This document shows, piece after piece, positions 46,815 through 57,700 of a DNA stretch of 64,000 nt. The translations under genes and the position numbers were made by a program. The notes beneath the pieces are model-generated. The model saw nothing but the letters and a program-made list of their open reading frames with translations, did no database searches and was not told the DNA's origin. Every line of letters starts with the position of its first letter. The stretch's first letter is position 1. Source of the stretch: Tridacna crocea (lineage: Eukaryota; Mollusca; Bivalvia; Cardiida; Cardiidae); assembly GCA_943736015.1 (NCBI GenBank), contig OX031072.1, forward strand, positions 7,033,501 to 7,097,500. The letters run 5' to 3'.

Positions 46815-47069
46815 AAATATAAATTAGCTGTCCTCTGGCAAAAGGGGGCTTAATGCATCTCTGCCATGCAAGGGTTCACATACTTATGGATCTATACTAG
46901 CTACTTTTTTAACAATCCACTATATCATGAGGTAGACTGGATCTTGTACAGACAAAAAATTGACCAATAGTGAAAAGTTTGTGCAGGCTAACCTGGGTCT
47001 AGACTTTTTCAGATGCATTAAGCCCCCCTTTTTTACAGAGCTAGCTCACATTTATTTGTGTTTTCTCTC

Positions 47070-47345
47070 TGAGGCAAAAATTTAAATTTGCCAAATTGGA
47101 ATTACATGCATTTACAGACAAGTAATCAATCACAGCTTTTTTGATAGAATCTATCACTGTAGGGGGATGAAAAAAATATTGTGGAAAGAGGAGAAATTGG
47201 CGACTATGTGATGAAATTTCTAAGAGTGGGAAGCATTATGAGAAAAGGTGAAAAAAACTACTTGCCAGCATTTTCTCCTTTTCCCACACTGTTTTCAAAA
47301 CCCTTCTGGATTGATAAAATATGGGATTGTTTGGTTTATTGAGTT
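47070..47345 (+). mobile_element. MITE-A remnant, scrambled
   Basis: AAATTGGAATTACATGCATT and TGCCAGCATTTTCTCC are recognisable. The left arm is rearranged. Confidence 0.45.
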
Positions 47346-47487
47346 GATGCAAGTACATATTGCTATAATAAAAAAACATTGTGCAAAGAGGATCTATTGC
47401 ATGTCACTAGCATGTATCCATAGTGTTTTCCAATCATCTGAAATATAGGTATTGACTTTGGAATCTTTCACACAGTTTTGCTTGTAT

Positions 47488-47712
47488 TGATTCTTTACCA
47501 CACAATAAAATTTTTGACTTGTCCAAGATTTGCAGGCCACACAAAATAAATGTTTCTCAAACCGTGAAATTTATCTTCAAAATGGCAGAAAAGATTGTGG
47601 GAAAAGGAGAAAAATGCTGGTCAATTGGCATTTTCTCCTTTTCCCCACAATGTTTTCAGAAGGCTTCCTCCTCAATGTCAGTAAAACACAGGATTGTGAG
47701 GCAAGGGGTTAA
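47488..47712 (+). mobile_element. MITE-A copy
   Basis: TTCTTTACCACACAATAAAA to GGCAAGGGGTTAA. The hairpin loop GGTCAATTGGC differs from the usual GGTTACC. Confidence 0.8.
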
Positions 47713-47904
47713 ATGCTTGTGTGTAAAGTTATCAAGACTGGATTATGTGCTAAATAAGCAAGGTAAGTTTATGTGCCAAAATTACCAAGATTCTGTTTGA
47801 GCTTGAAGTTTTTGTGTAAAAATTACCGAGATGCGGTTTGAGCCCGAATTTGCCAAATAAGGCTATATCACAATAATGTGCAAAATTACAAAGATGAGAT
47901 TACA

Positions 47905-48096
47905 GAGCTCCAGATAAGAGGGAGTGATGGTATTCTAAATCCATTATTTCTCTTCCAAACCCTATGTTGTGGGTACTCATTAGAATCGTCTCGATGAGAC
48001 GATTCTAATGAGTACCCACAACATAGGGTTTTGTGGAGAATAACTAATATTTTCAATTTTGAAATCAAAATCACTCCCTCTATCTGGAGCTCTGGA
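47905..48096. mobile_element. Fold-back element F, intact copy
   Basis: The ends GAGCTCCAGATAAGAGGGAG and CTCCCTCTATCTGGAGCTC are inverted copies. The centre is a perfect hairpin (CATTAGAATCGTCTC / GAGACGATTCTAATG with longer arms, loop at GAT). The whole element is about 190 bp. Confidence 0.85.
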
Positions 48097-48131
48097 TTAC
48101 GTGCAGAAATTAACAAGTCAGATTATTGAGC

Positions 48132-48370
48132 TTCCTTCTTTATCAAATGACAAAATTTTAAACTCAACCAAATTGAAATTATTTGCAGACGACAAAAATA
48201 AATATACCGTAGCTAAAGTGATGATTTCTATCTTTTATAGGGTAGAAAATAATGTAGGAAAAGGAGAAAATGCTGGTTACCAGCATTTTCTCCTTTTCCC
48301 ACAATGATTATAAAAGCCTTTTTTTTTTTAAAGAGTTGTTAAAACTTAGTTTTGTGTGATACAGAGTTAA
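48132..48370 (+). mobile_element. MITE-A copy
   Basis: TTTATCAAATGACAAAATTT to GATACAGAGTTAA; hairpin arms intact near 48264-48302. Confidence 0.8.
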
Positions 48371-48689
48371 CTGAGCAAGATAAGGTGAACAGCTACAATT
48401 TCCAATAAAAGAGTGAATACTTAACTTAGCAAAATAAGATGATTTGCTAACATAGGCAAGATAAGGTTATGTGCATACAGCTTATGAACACTTAGTGACT
48501 GTATCTTACATTCATTCCGACCTCTCACGATGTTAGGTTGATGAGAAATTTCTGCTTACAGTTCATATAAAAGGTCAGATTTGCGCTGAATGCACAGTCT
48601 GATCTAGGTTTTACACCACCAGTCCACCACTTCAAACTATACCAAGACCCAAATACCTTTGTTCACCGTAGATTCTGAACAATTTGTTG

Positions 48690-50501
48690 CGTATTGTTTA
48701 CCCTTTGAACAAAAACCTTGCAAGTTTTTACGACCCTATGGTAATAAGCTTTTGAAAACATTGTGGGATAAGTTGAAAAACCTGTCTGTTCTTCAAACTT
48801 GTAAAATCAAACTTGTGACCCCTGGGCAGGGCCAGTTTTGATCCCAGGGGCATCCTAAGAAAAAAACTTGGTAGAGGTCCACTAGGAGATGCTACTTACA
48901 AAATATCAAAGCTCTTCTAGTTTCAGAGAAGTAGAATTTTAAAGTTTTCCTTCTTTGTTCCTATGTTTCAAACTTCTGACCCCTGGGCGCAGGGCAAGAT
49001 TTGACACCAGGGCATGGTATGAAGACACTTTGTAGAAGTCCACTAAGAGATGCTGCATCCCAAATATCAAAGTTCTACGCCTTCTAGTTTCAGAGAAGAA
49101 GAATTTTAAAGTTTTTCTTCTTTGTTCCTAAGTTTCGAAATTGTGACCCATGGGGCAGGGCAAGTTTTGACCCCAGGGACATCATATGAACAAACATTAT
49201 AGAAATCCACTAGGAGATCCTACTTACCAAATATCAAAGCTCTACATCATCTAGTTTCAGAGAAGAAGAATTTTTAAGTTTTCCTTCTTTATTTCTATGT
49301 TTTAACCTTCTGACCCCCGCGGCGGGGCCAGTTTTGACCCCAGGGACATCATATGAACAATCTTGGTAGAGGTCCACTAGGAAATGCTACACACCAAATA
49401 TCAAAGCTCTACATCTTCTAGTTTCAGAGAAGAAGAAATTTGAAGTTGTCCTTCTTTGTTCCTATGTTTCAAACTTGTGACCCCCGGGGCGAGACCAGGT
49501 TTTGACCCAAGGGATATCATATGAACAATCTTGGTAGAGGTTCACTAGGAGATGCTACATATGAAATATCAGCTCTGCACCACCTAGTTTATGAGAAGAA
49601 GAATTTTAAATTTCTCCTTTATTTCTATGTTTCAAACTTGTGACCCCCGGGGCGGGGCCAGTGTTGACCCTAGGGACATCATATAAACAAATATGGTAGA
49701 GGTCCACTAGGAGATGCTACATACCACATATCAAAGCTCTGCACCTTCTAGTTTCAGAGAAGAAGAATTTTAAAGTTTTCTTTCTTTCTTCCTGTTTCAA
49801 ACTTGTGACCCCCGGGGTGGGGCCAGTTTTGACCCCAGGGACATCATATGAACAATCTTGGTAGAGGTCCACTAGGAGATGCTACCACATATCAAAGCTC
49901 TGCACCTTCTAGTTTCAGAGAAGAAGAATTTTAAAGTTTTCCTTCTTTGGTCCTATGTTTCAAACTTGTGACCCCCCGGGGCGGGGCCAGTTTTGACCCC
50001 AAGGACATCATATAAAACAATCTTGGTAGCGGTCCACTAGGAGATGCTACATACCAAATTTCAGAGCTCCACGCCTTCTAGTTTCAGAGAAGAAGATTTT
50101 CAAAGATTTTGCTATTTTTGTCCTTTAGGTTGCCATGGCAACAAGAGTTATGGGTGAAATTCAATCTCTTGAACAACTTTGGTAGAGTTTTGCCCAAGAA
50201 ACATCCCTGCCAAGTTTCATCAAGATTGGCCCAGTGGTTTAGGAGGAGGAGATGTTTAAAGAAATTGTGGGCGACGCACGCTGGACGACGCACGCCGGAC
50301 ATTGGGCGATCACGAAAGCTCACCATGAGCACTTCGTGCTCAGGTGAGCTAAAAATGCTGGTGACCAGCATTTTCTCCTTTTTCCACAATGTTTTCCACC
50401 CTATCAAACAAAAATCACATCATTTAAGCCATTCATATTGTTGTCTGCAAATACTTTCAATTTGGACAGGTCTACAATTTTGTTGTTTGGTATGGGGTTA
50501 A
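48690..50501 (-). mobile_element. MITE-A copy split by a second Helentron-like element
   Basis: Left flank (GACCCTATGGTAATAAGC, CTTTTGAAAACATTGTGGGA) before about 48780. Right half from AAAATGCTGGTGACCAGCAT at about 50352 to TTAA at 50498-50501. Confidence 0.75.
48790..50353 (-). mobile_element. Helentron-like element with 165-bp tandem core (minus strand)
   Basis: On the minus strand it begins at 50353 with TAGCTCACCTGAGCACGAAG, the same 5' end as the element at 43766. It then carries a CGTCGTCC-like stretch and GGCCAATCTTGATGAAACTT, followed by about eight units of about 165 bp. On the plus strand the units show GACCCC(T/C)GGGGC and GGTCCACTAGGAGATGCTAC. The unit is related to the 165-bp repeat at 13.3 kb. 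The 3' hairpin and CTCTTGT are not found, so that end is truncated. Confidence 0.8.
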
Positions 50502-50502
50502 A

Positions 50503-50664
50503 CTCATACTCCCAGCTTTTAAAAAAAAACTTAGAAACAAGGCCATGAAAAAAGGACCTACCGTCAAACAGTATTTTCTCCTTTCCCCAAAATCATTTAT
50601 TTCGTTGTCTGCAAATGCTTTCAATTTGACCAAATCTAAAATAATGCCAGGCAGTAAAGAGTTA
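50503..50664 (-). mobile_element. MITE-A remnant
   Basis: TTGTCTGCAAATGCTTTCAATTT-type flank and right end GGCAGTAAAGAGTTAA. The left hairpin arm is degraded. Confidence 0.55.
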
Positions 50665-50941
50665 ATTGCATGCCCACAACTACTTTTATATATCTGAACT
50701 GAACTTTCAGAAAGAATGTCTCTGCCAATAAGACTTTAACTTTAAAGAAACAGATTCTAACTTAAACAGTATCTCAGAACACTTAACATATTTTTTTTTT
50801 CATCTATATACATGTACACCTACATAAATGTCTCTGGAATTCATCAAAGCTTTTTGTACGATAACAAAACAATATAAAGTTATAACTGAAGCAAATCTGG
50901 ATAAATCCAAGCATTTCCCAAAAAAGATTACTCTAGATTTC

Positions 50942-51152
50942 ATCCTTCACCAAACAATCCCTGATTTTCATGACCCTGTAGAAGAGGCCTTATAAAAACA
51001 TGGTGAGAAAAGGAAAAATGCTGGTAACAAGCATTTTCTCCTTCCACAATGTTTTCTACCCTATCAAAGTAAGATTGGACCATTAAAATTTTTGTCTGCA
51101 AATGCTTTCAATTTGGATGAGGCTAAAATTTTGTCATAGGGTTAAGGGTTAA
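50942..51152 (-). mobile_element. MITE-A copy
   Basis: CTTCACCAAACAATCCC to AGGGTTAAGGGTTAA; hairpin AAAATGCTGGTAACAAGCATTTT. Confidence 0.75.
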
Positions 51153-51416
51153 ATCTTTGTAAAACTATCAAACATTGCTTGCCTCCCTAATTTTGCATCA
51201 CCCATTCTAGAATACCACAACCAAGCCAAAGTTTGTTTTTTTTTTCAAAATATTTCTATATTTTGTAATTGGAAGAGAGTAAGAATTGCATAGTACTTAG
51301 GTAATGTGAACATAACTGAAGGAAAAAAAAAAATACTTTAACAACATTACTCAGGAACTCACAGCACAAAATTGGTAACAAGACAAAATGTTTCCCACAC
51401 CCACTACAATTATTCA

Positions 51417-54400
51417 TTATTCCCCATCATTGACAGACTGGCCAGTACGTAGTCTGCACATCACATCTGAAAGCATTTGGTTACATAGAGCAGCATATGG
51501 ATTCATGGTCACCAGAAGCTGTTTGGCAAACTGTCCGCCTAGGTTAGCAGCATTTCTGAGGTCTTCTTTTGCACCATTTTCATCATCTAAAAATCAAGAC
51601 CAAAATCAGAATGTTATATTGACCCCTAAAGCACCAAATAAACCAAACTGATATTCTCAGTCTGAAAATAACTTTTTTATTTATGTCCAAAATGTCTCAT
51701 AAAAGCAGACCATGTAGATCAAAGATCAGAGTACACAATTTGTGCAGTCTGATCTTGATCTATACTGGCTGCAAGACCAACTATAGTTGTGAAGGGAGCT
51801 TAATGGGTTAATAAACTATTCAACAGACAAAAAAAATGTAGTAAATAAATACATTCTAGGGTTTTTTAAGACCAATTTTTTTTTTATCATAACATCCATG
51901 CAGGTCCATATCAAATAAATTATTGAAAACATGTGTTTTACCATCACAAACTCAGTCAATATCATCCCTGTATTAACCTTTTAACTCTTTACCAAACAAC
52001 AAAATTTTAGACAAAGTTAATTGAAAGCTTTTGCAGACGACAAACTGATTGTAACTTCAATGATGAAATTTGTCTGTGACAGGGTAGAAAACATTGTTGG
52101 AAAAGGAGAAAATGCTGGTTACCAGCATTTTCTCCTTTTCCAACAATGTTTTCAAAAGGCCTCTACTCCAGGGTTGTTAAAACTCGGGATTGTGTGGGAA
52201 AGAGTTAACTCTTTATCAGTCAACAAGATTTAAGACTTGACCAAATTTAAAGCATTTGCAACAAACAAATTAGATGTACTGGTAACTCAATGGTTACCAG
52301 AATTTTCTCCTTTTCCAACATTTCTGTCAAAAACCTCCCTCCAAGTCATTACGTCTTAAAAGTTCATGATAATCAATTATTCAAACACTTACTTTTTTGT
52401 CCGAAAGTGAATAGTACTAGTACGAATCTGAATTTTTTTGGTGACATATTAACTCTTGGATTGCTGTTAGCACATCTTTTGGCTTTATACACAACAGGCC
52501 TACATATCAGAATACAGTCAGGTATACCTTTGCTAAACATTTTGAGATACTTGGTTGGAAATCTTAACAAAAGTAGCTTTGAATTCCCAAAATTTCCTTC
52601 CAGCTGTGATGGTTTAAATGGAATTTTTGGTTTCCTGCACTATGAACTACCTACATGTCATGCTCTGTGTTTGTAAATAAAAGCCCGACCATACCTTCCA
52701 ACCTCTTGATAAGCCCTCGTTGTGTGTATGCTTGACAGGCAACTTTACCCCGACCTCTGCTTAGTTCAATGGCCTTGTTCAAATCTTGTATAGCACCTGT
52801 AAGTTTAGTAACAAGATAAAAAGCAAAGTTTTCAAAATGTACTTCTTCTGGGTCATCCAATTGATTGTATGGATTTCAGTGCCAATTTCAACTTTAATTC
52901 AGGTATCTAGTGGTGGCTAGTGCACCTATCCATGCTTTTCCACAGTAATTCGAAAAATATTCTTTCACTGGCTACTTTCTCACATAATCATCTTCAAAAC
53001 AATGGTGGGAGAGGAATGAATCCTGTTGCAATGGCAATCGTCAATCCTCAAAGAGAAATTGGCCAGAAACCAGCGACCTTGTGTTCTCATGTCCTGTGTG
53101 CTACAGACCCTCAGCTCTTCTGGTTCATAAAAGCAAGGTAAAGGGCTAGGGAAGCAAGAAGCTTGTGTCCAGCATATTCTCCTTCCCTACAGTGCTTTAC
53201 TGCCTATTCAAAGACAAGTACAAATATCTGAAAACCATTTGAATTGTTGTCTCTAAATTCCTTCAATACTGACAAGTCTAAAATATTTGCTGTTTGGTAA
53301 GGGGTTAAAAGAGCTCCAGATAAAGGGAGCGATTTTCATTCCAAAATTGAAAATATTAATTATTCTCCACTTAACTCTTTACCACATAATCCTGCCTTTT
53401 AACGACCCTAAGAAAGAAGCCTTTTGAAAACATTGTGGGAAAAGGAGAAAATGCTGCCAACGAGCATTTTTTCCTTTTCTCACAATGTTTTCTACCCTTT
53501 GCAAAACAAATTTGAATTTTTCAGTCACATTTAATCTGTCGTCTGCAAATGCTTTCAATTTGGACTAGTCTAAAATTTTCTTGTGTGGTAAACAGTTAAG
53601 CCTATATCGTAGGTACTCATTAGTATTGTCTCGTCAAGATGATTCTAATGATTACCCACAACAACAGGTTTCGAAGAGAAATAATGGATTTAGAATACCA
53701 TCATTCACTCTTATCTGGAGCTCTGAGTCCATTTGATTTATCAAGTATAATGTACCATGAATATCACCCTGAAGTCTCAATGCCTGAGCTCTGTTGTTAT
53801 AGCTTGAAGCATGTTCAGGGGCTATTGTAATTGCTTGGTTTAATTTCTCGAGAGCTATATCAATGTGACCTTCTTCTGCCTCTTTCACAGCTTCCAACTC
53901 GAGCTGTTTGGCTTGCTTCACTTCATCTGAATCAGATACTTCTGCAAAGAAACACAAAAACAAAAGCTTGATTGTATCATGCTTTACACCACTTTCAACA
54001 TTTCTGTCTGGTATCTCAATATTACAGCAGTCATCTTGTAAGCAAGGGATCCTGAGTTACCATACCCACTGTATTTTTTTCCCTTGGAAATTCCCACATT
54101 ATTTCCCCATGAATCTATAAATTTCATTCAAAAGTTTCAATCAAACCCCCGTACCCCTAACCCAGGTACTGCAAAGATAAATATCCACTTTCTTTTCTAC
54201 AAACGACTAGTAAATGAAACACTTAACTACACTGATTCACTTACAATCATCCTTCACATCTAGCAGATAGAGAATTTGTAAACACAACGTCATAAGTGAC
54301 AAGAGTCTGTCAAAGAGTTTCATTTAACGCTACATAACCTATTTTTGCATGACATTACCTGCCTCCTGTTCTGTCCGTGCCTCTTCTTCAAATGTATCGC

Positions 54401-54482
54401 CATAGGGTAGGTTAGGATTAAATATTCTGTTTAAAACAGCTTTGTCATGGGTTGAAATTCTATTGTTGCCTGTGTTTTCCAT
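51417..54482 (-). CDS. TTC36: Tetratricopeptide repeat protein 36
   Basis: Minus-strand gene of four exons: 54482-54359, 53941-53756, 52796-52695 and 51586-51417. All junctions are phase 1 and total 582 nt (193 residues; vertebrate TTC36 is about 190). The N-terminus contains AVLNRIFNPNLPYGD, matching the conserved FNP..P(Y/F)GD opening of TTC36. Three TPR units follow: a LELEAVKEAEEGHIDIALEK helix pair with APEHASSYNNRAQALRLQGD, then the unit with AIQDLNKAIELSRGRGK and QRGLIKRLEG, then AKEDLRNAANLGGQFAKQ. The C-terminus keeps the family signature NPYAALCNQML. TTC36 (HBP21) is a small TPR adaptor reported as an Hsp70-binding protein. Stop codon TAA at 51419-51417. Introns hold MITE-A copies and a SINE. 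Confidence 0.92.
51705..51814 (+). mobile_element. MITE-B remnant
   Basis: GTAGATCAAAGATCAGAGTA facing GTGCAGTCTGATCTTGATC, ending TTAATGGGTTAA, upstream (transcript sense) of nothing but TTC36 intron 3. Confidence 0.6.
51981..52207 (+). mobile_element. MITE-A copy in TTC36 intron 3
   Basis: TTAA-bounded; the hairpin arm carries CATTGTTGGAAAAGG matched by CCTTTTCCAACAATG, a paired change from the usual GTGGG/CCCAC. A worn copy follows at about 52204-52345. Confidence 0.85.
52910..53120 (-). mobile_element. SINE-like repeat in TTC36 intron 2
   Basis: GGGAGAGGAATGAATCCTGT and AGAAATTGGCCAGAAACCAG match the repeat at 16.7 kb. Confidence 0.5.
53140..53307 (-). mobile_element. MITE-A remnant
   Basis: GTCCAGCATATTCTCCTTCC and right end TTGGTAAGGGGTTAA. 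Confidence 0.55.
53308..53735. mobile_element. Fold-back element F split by MITE-A
   Basis: The left end GAGCTCCAGATAAAGGGAGC and right end TTATCTGGAGCTC match element F at 47905. MITE-A (53371-53599) is inserted in between at TTAA. Confidence 0.8.
53371..53599 (-). mobile_element. MITE-A copy nested in element F
   Basis: TTAA on both sides; hairpin loop GCTGCCAACGAGC, intermediate between the MITE-A and MITE-C centres. Confidence 0.85.
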
Positions 54483-54713
54483 TTTACTTCGTCGAAGGTG
54501 ACTGCCGAAAATTTACCAAAATAAAGATGTCGTAATGATGACCTAATTCTGAAGGAAGCTTATGTGACCAAGAAAAATATGTGAGACAACAATTTTTTTG
54601 TCAAATAAAATCAAAGTGCTTGTTTATTTGTTTTCATCTTCTGAATGCAACAATTTTGGTTATCCCTTTTCACGACATTTATCGTAAATCGAATTCAGCC
54701 TAAATATCAAAAT
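54483..54713. promoter_or_regulatory. Divergent intergenic region between TTC36 and SZRD1
   Basis: Only 231 bases separate the two start codons, which point away from each other. No TATA box is obvious near either ATG. No transposon is recognisable here, in contrast to the densely invaded introns on both sides. A shared bidirectional promoter is the simplest reading, but no specific factor site is claimed. Confidence 0.6.
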
Positions 54714-57700
54714 ATGGCAGATGAAACTGATGTTCTTGACAGTTGGGAAGAGTTAGACGACAACGAGGTAATTTTATTGACCAATCATGCCTTTTTCAAA
54801 TGTTTTTGAGGCTAAGTTGGTTGTTTGCTATTCACACAGACCGATTAAGGTCAAGAGGATGTCATGCTCTGCCATAAGCCATACAGTACAGTTAAGTTTC
54901 GATTTTCGAATTGAAAGAGAAAGTGTGAAGAAAATGAACAGTTTCTGATGATAATTTGCCACCATATCCAGGCTTTCCATATGCGCTATTCTGTACTTTC
55001 AGCAGATTTTTGAAGAAAAGTAGCAATGCAGCCTGTATGTTGATCACATTTTTAGAAATAAATAAAACATGTTCAATGTTTGACCAATTTTGATAGCTGA
55101 ATCCCATTGCTAAGTGAATTTTCATTGGTACATATTCATTAACCCTGGTCGCTAAATAACTAAAATGGCAATGCAATTTAGTGGTAAAAACCCAAGTATT
55201 GCTATTTCAAAGTTATATTTTGGGGAATAGAATCCTCGTATCAGACAGAGTAGATCAAAGATCAGATCATACAGATGATTTACGGATGTTTCGGTAACAG
55301 ACGAGTTCGGTAACATAGACTTACAGAGTAAATCAATTGGATGTTTAGGTAACAAAGCAGTTATATAGTGTTTATGTATCGTGACGTTCTTTACACCCAA
55401 CTCATGACTTTATTTTATTCAAACCTTCGTTTTTAAAACCTTAATTTGTAATTTCCACTATGTTTTATAAATAATTTTTGTTATGAACCTCATTCCATGC
55501 TGTATGTATTGACCATGTGGATTGCCTATCTATCAAGCCAAACTGGTGGAAAGTGAAAAAATAAAGGATTTGAACCTATCTATGAAGAGATAAATGGGTG
55601 AAAATTGCAAAAGTAAAATGTTTGAACAAAACAAAGCCTAGTCTGGTACCCCTCTGTAGAGATAGGGACAGGTAATCCAGACTAAACAAAGCCATGCATT
55701 AGGTGTAAAGAACGTCACAGAGCTAAAACACAATATAATTGCTTTGTTACCGAAACATCCAATCGATTTACTCTATAAGTCTACGTTACCGAACTCGTCT
55801 GTTACCGAAACATGTGTCACCCCATCAGATTGCACATTTATATGGTCTGTTGAAGTTGGTGAGTGGCACTTAGCAGGCAAAGGGTTTATCACTGTTTGAT
55901 AGCGATATCTAGTTGCATCGCAGGGTCCAAAGAATCCTCTTGCATTTAAGGGTAAGAAATGGATTCAAGAAGGACAAGTAGATTATCACTCATGATTGTC
56001 AGTCTGACAAGACGTTCGCAGGGGGTGGGGTGGGCCCCGGGGGTTGGGGGTTGGACTCAGACCCCCCCTCAGTATTTTGAAGTTAGCCCCCCCCCCATCT
56101 TGAAATGCTTTCTATCTATCTGCATAATAGATAGTAAATCATTAAACTTTTAGATGTAAATATAACTTACAAGAAACAGAACTGCCATTCCATTATGGAT
56201 TACAAGCGAATTAAGGGTGAAATTAAACATTGAAACCAGATATAAAACCAGATGATTCCCATGCCAAATATAGACAGGTTTCAAGTCAGCTTGATATAAT
56301 TCAGTAAAGTATGCTTCTGGTAATCAAATGTGAACAAATTTGCTTTCCTAATAGTTTAAATGAATGATATTGACGCAAATATTTTCCCAACACCAGGTCT
56401 AAAAACTTTGTCATTTGGGTTTATCCATTTTTTTACTTGACCCGATATTGATACTTGGTCACTTGCTGAAACCCAGTATTTACCATACTTTGCTATGGGA
56501 TACAATGAAATTAGTGCTTCCTTTTCGTCTGACAAAAAAAAGAGTTATTCTTAAATAAGAAGGGTCAGACGAGAGATCAGAGCAGATCAAAGCAAGTTCT
56601 TTTTTGAAGTCACTTATCCTGTAGGACAAGTGCCTTTCTGGAAATTATTAGACTGATGATCTGTTTTGTTTCTCTTGTCAGTTTATTACAGACATAAATA
56701 TACTAGGGATGCTTTCTAGATCAAAGAAATGTGTAAAAGGTAATAAAGGGGCAAAGATTGAACATGAAGAAGGCAGTCAGATTAAAAGATTGATTATTCT
56801 CTTGCTTCCAAAAATTACTCAAAGATCTTTGAGCACAGAAATAGCAAAAACAAAAAGTTTCAACTCTGGTAAGCCTGCGTGGAGTACAAAAGCTGATGTA
56901 GGTCAATACTTTTCCAGATGTATTAACTCAGTACGAAAGAACACAATTTTAGACTTGTCCAAATTGAAGACATTTGCAAACAAAAAAATTGAATGTGGCT
57001 CAAATGATGACTTATGTGTTTGATAAAGTGGAAAACATGGTGGAAAAAGGAGAAAATGCTGGTAAGCATGTTATCAAAAGCCTTCTTCTTCATGGTTGTT
57101 AAATCTCAGAATTGTTTACTAAAAGGTTAATTCACCTTTTCATAGGGCACAATTACTTTTTACTCCACCATATTCATTTATCTTTTTACAGGTACTTGAC
57201 AAGAAACTTGAAAGTATAACAATAGAGCAAAAAAAGGAAAGGTAAGCTAGACAAGTGAAATATACTAGGATGAAAAAGAAACACAGGCTAACCTTTCAAG
57301 GTAGTTTAGGAGTGCATAACTTGATTGAGAATTCTAAATTATGATTTTATGTTTACCACTGTTCAGTTTTGAATATTTTGACAAAATTTCATTTTAGTGT
57401 GGCCAAAAAGAAATGAGAAAATGGTTTCTTATTGGCAGTACCCCCTCCTCAGTGAAAAAAAGTAGTGACTGCATGCATATAGAGACTGTAAGCTTGTTCA
57501 GTATCTCGTATGGTACTCTGTGTTTCTTTTCGTCCTAGTATATTTATAAATGTGACGTTATACCTAAAGAAAACAAAAAAAAAAGAGAACTTTGCAAAAA
57601 TTTAGTGTCTTTAGCCGTTTCAAATGTAAAATTAGTGGTAAGAATGGACAGAGCATACATTTTTAACTCTCTAATCTTTTTATGTTTTCTAAAGCTTTGT

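Larger units (their letters stand above)
42667..51416. other. Gene-free interval between the PH-domain gene and TTC36
   Basis: No exon with supporting splice sites was found. The interval holds MITE-A copies, two Helentron-like elements and a fold-back element. Sequence at 43260-43640, 48371-48650 and 51153-51400 is unremarkable. Confidence 0.5.

Noticed and set aside
55959-56153. Possible exon in SZRD1 intron 1 with Pro/Gly-rich translation
   Set aside because: The frame runs through low-complexity G/C runs, and SZRD1 is already complete with all phases matched without it.
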